This document shows, in pieces, positions 5,523-6,577 of a DNA stretch of 6,577 nt. The stretch's first letter is position 1, and every line of letters starts with the position of its first letter. The stretch comes from Comamonadaceae bacterium (lineage in GTDB: Bacteria; Pseudomonadota; Gammaproteobacteria; Burkholderiales; Burkholderiaceae), in assembly GCA_947505915.1 (NCBI GenBank), contig CANNNH010000081.1, positions 1 through 6,577 on the forward strand, written 5' to 3'. A program made the translations under genes and the position numbers. The notes beneath the pieces were generated by a model. The model did no database searches and was not told the DNA's origin. It saw only the letters and a list, made by a program, of their open reading frames with translations.

Positions 5523-6097
5523 GTCTTCTTCTCTTTAGGGGTGCGCCCCATCAGATAAAACTCGGGGTTGGGCAACATATTTGAAAAACTCGCGATACGG
5601 TTAGACAAACCAAAAAAAGCGGTGATGGATGCGATATCCCAAATATCCTCATCGCTGAAACCATGGGTATGTAAGGGTGCAAAGTCCGCATCAGCAATTT
5701 CATCGCTGTGCAAACATACCTTCATCGCAAAGTCCAGCATGGCGCGTTGGCGTTCGCTGATGTCCGCCTTGCGGTAATTGATGGCAACTTGGTCTGCCAC
5801 CAAGGGCTTTTTCTCATAGATACGCAAGATGGCGCCATGTGCCACCACGCAATACAAGCAGTGGTTGGCGGCACTGGTGGTGGTGACGATCATTTCACGC
5901 TCGCCCTTGGTCAGGCCACTGTCTTCACGCAGCATGAGGGCATCGTGGTAAGCGAAAAATGCCCGCCATTCAGCAGGGCGACGCGCCAAGGTCAAAAACA
6001 CATTTGGTACAAAACCGGCTTTTTCTTGAACTTCCAAGACTTTGGCGCGGATGTCTTCAGGCAGGTCTTTGATCTCAGGGGCAGGGTAGCGGTTCAT
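5519..6097 (-). CDS. AhpD/CMD-like peroxidase-related protein (CxxC type)
   Basis: A protein of 192 residues in the carboxymuconolactone decarboxylase/AhpD superfamily, of the peroxidase-related subgroup. These all-helical enzymes use a redox-active cysteine pair to reduce peroxides or act as thiol reductases. The active-site pattern is complete: E68, then C80-L-Y-C83, then H87 (NHCLYCVVAHGA), aligning with E118, C130, C133 and H137 of M. tuberculosis AhpD. The position equivalent to AhpD H132 is tyrosine here (Y82). The N-terminal YPAPEIKDLPEDIRAKV and the KAGFVPNVF segment are typical of the subgroup. The ATG at 6097-6095 is supported by GGAG 5 bases upstream; an in-frame ATG at 6127 lies beyond that site. 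The physiological substrate is unknown. It converges on tetR with a 4-base overlap and diverges from scoA. A role in detoxifying peroxides formed during acyl-CoA oxidation is possible but inferred. Confidence 0.85.
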   Translation of the reverse strand: MNRYPAPEIKDLPEDIRAKVLEVQEKAGFVPNVFLTLARRPAEWRAFFAYHDALMLREDSGLTKGEREMIVTTTSAANHCLYCVVAHGAILRIYEKKPLVADQVAINYRKADISERQRAMLDFAMKVCLHSDEIADADFAPLHTHGFSDEDIWDIASITAFFGLSNRIASFSNMLPNPEFYLMGRTPKEKKT

Positions 6098-6138
6098 ATC
6101 GTCTCCAGATGTTTTGATTATGCCCACCCCCTAGAATC

Positions 6139-6151
6139 GCTGCATTGCAGC
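6139..6151. repeat. Perfect inverted repeat GCTGC-ATT-GCAGC
   Basis: A 5-bp perfect inverted repeat around ATT lies between the candidate -10 box and the ribosome binding site of scoA. It could be a repressor operator shared by the two divergent genes, or a small hairpin at the 5' end of the scoA message. It is short enough to occur by chance. Confidence 0.35.
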
Positions 6152-6153
6152 AA

Positions 6154-6158
6154 AGGAG
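6154..6158 (+). promoter_or_regulatory. Ribosome binding site fixing the TTG start of scoA
   Basis: AGGAG, within AAAGGAGAG, lies 6 bases before TTG 6165-6167. No in-frame ATG occurs near it, so this site decides the non-ATG start. Confidence 0.8.
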
Positions 6159-6164
6159 AGTGGT

Positions 6165-6577
6165 TTGAATAAATTGTTTCCCAGTGCCGCGGCCGCGCTT
6201 GATGGTTTGGTCCGTGATGGTCAGTTGATTGCCGTGGGAGGCTTTGGTTTATGCGGCATCCCCGAAGCCTTGATTGCGGCTTTGCGCGACAGCAAGGTGC
6301 AAAACCTCACCGCGATTTCCAACAACGCCGGTGTTGACGATTTTGGTTTGGGTTTGTTGCTGCAAACCCGTCAGATTAAAAAAATGATTTCTTCTTATGT
6401 TGGCGAAAACAAAGAGTTTGAACGCCAGTATTTGGCTGGTGAACTCGAACTTGATTTCACCCCTCAAGGTACCTTGGCCGAAAAGCTTCGCGCTGGCGGC
6501 GCTGGCATCCCCGCGTTTTTCACCAAAACCGGTGTCGGCACCGTGGTGGCCGATGGCAAAGAACTACGCGAATTTGA
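6165..6577 (+). CDS. scoA: 3-oxoacid (succinyl-CoA:acetoacetate) CoA-transferase subunit A, N-terminal part
   Basis: The first 137 codons of the A subunit; the gene runs off the right edge. With subunit B, expected just downstream, it moves CoA from succinyl-CoA to a 3-oxo acid such as acetoacetate, feeding ketone-body, leucine or polyhydroxybutyrate breakdown products into acetyl-CoA. The translation from TTG reads [16 protein letters not shown], then the family signatures [16 protein letters not shown] (about residues 25-40), [22 protein letters not shown] (about 77-92) and [23 protein letters not shown] (about 99-121). This pattern is characteristic of the SCOT/ScoA family rather than of AtoD-like relatives, although those cannot be fully excluded. 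The catalytic glutamate belongs to subunit B. The TTG start has an excellent AGGAG 6 bases upstream. The gene diverges from the AhpD-like gene. No frameshift is seen in the visible part. Confidence 0.9.
   Translation, partial: MNKLFPSAAAALDGLVRDGQLIAVGGFGLCGIPEALIAALRDSKVQNLTAISNNAGVDDFGLGLLLQTRQIKKMISSYVGENKEFERQYLAGELELDFTPQGTLAEKLRAGGAGIPAFFTKTGVGTVVADGKELREF

Larger units (their letters stand above)
6098..6164. promoter_or_regulatory. Divergent promoter region between the peroxidase gene and scoA
   Basis: In 67 bases there are two outward-facing -10-like hexamers, each matching five of six consensus bases: CATAAT on the minus strand (6122-6117) and TAGAAT on the plus strand (6132-6137). 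Neither has a clear -35 partner. GGAG (minus, 6106-6103) serves the peroxidase gene. A short perfect inverted repeat (6139-6151) lies where the scoA transcript would begin and overlaps the -35 position for the other direction. Confidence 0.45.

Noticed and set aside
5708..6172. 154-codon plus-strand open frame across the peroxidase gene and into the scoA leader
   Set aside because: Antisense to a gene with a complete AhpD-like motif and a ribosome site; it also crosses the divergent promoter region.
6249..6467. 72-codon minus-strand open frame inside scoA
   Set aside because: Antisense shadow; the plus strand encodes uninterrupted CoA-transferase signatures.

Overview
The window looks like chromosome of a betaproteobacterium, most likely Burkholderiales/Comamonadaceae (Limnohabitans- or Rhodoferax-like). 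I infer this from how familiar the protein sequences look and from the moderate GC content; I ran no search. Coding is dense. Eight genes are visible (two cut by the window edges), and no gene-free stretch exceeds about 145 bases. I see no insertion sequence, CRISPR array, tRNA or rRNA.

Left part (1-1343): the first 36 codons of nth (endonuclease III) run leftward off the edge. A class I/II PLP-dependent aminotransferase diverges from it across only 36 bases, which hold an imperfect palindrome resembling a dispersed betaproteobacterial repeat. Next (1340-3390, minus strand) comes a tight two-gene operon: electron-transfer flavoprotein:ubiquinone oxidoreductase (ETF-QO), followed after 2 bases by a glycine cleavage H protein (gcvH). 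No gcvT or gcvP is nearby.

Centre (3391-4717): a 128-base divergent promoter region separates ETF-QO from a short-chain dehydrogenase/reductase (SDR). The SDR is translationally coupled (ATGA overlap) to a hotdog-fold acyl-CoA thioesterase. A very AT-rich intergenic stretch (about 15% GC over 74 bases) with an inverted repeat precedes a TetR-family regulator (4863-5522, GTG start).

Right part (5519-6577): a CxxC-type AhpD/carboxymuconolactone-decarboxylase-like peroxidase gene converges on tetR. It diverges from scoA, the A subunit of 3-oxoacid CoA-transferase, which starts at a TTG codon behind a strong ribosome binding site and runs off the right edge.

The recurring theme is acyl-CoA/organic-acid catabolism and its electron disposal: ETF-QO, an SDR, a thioesterase, a CoA-transferase and a TetR regulator that may control some of them (inference). 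Nothing here is clearly a new biological system. The most interesting points are the lone gcvH fused into an operon with ETF-QO, the AT-rich island with an inverted repeat before tetR, the palindromes in two divergent promoter regions, and two convergent gene pairs that each overlap by the same four bases, TTAG.
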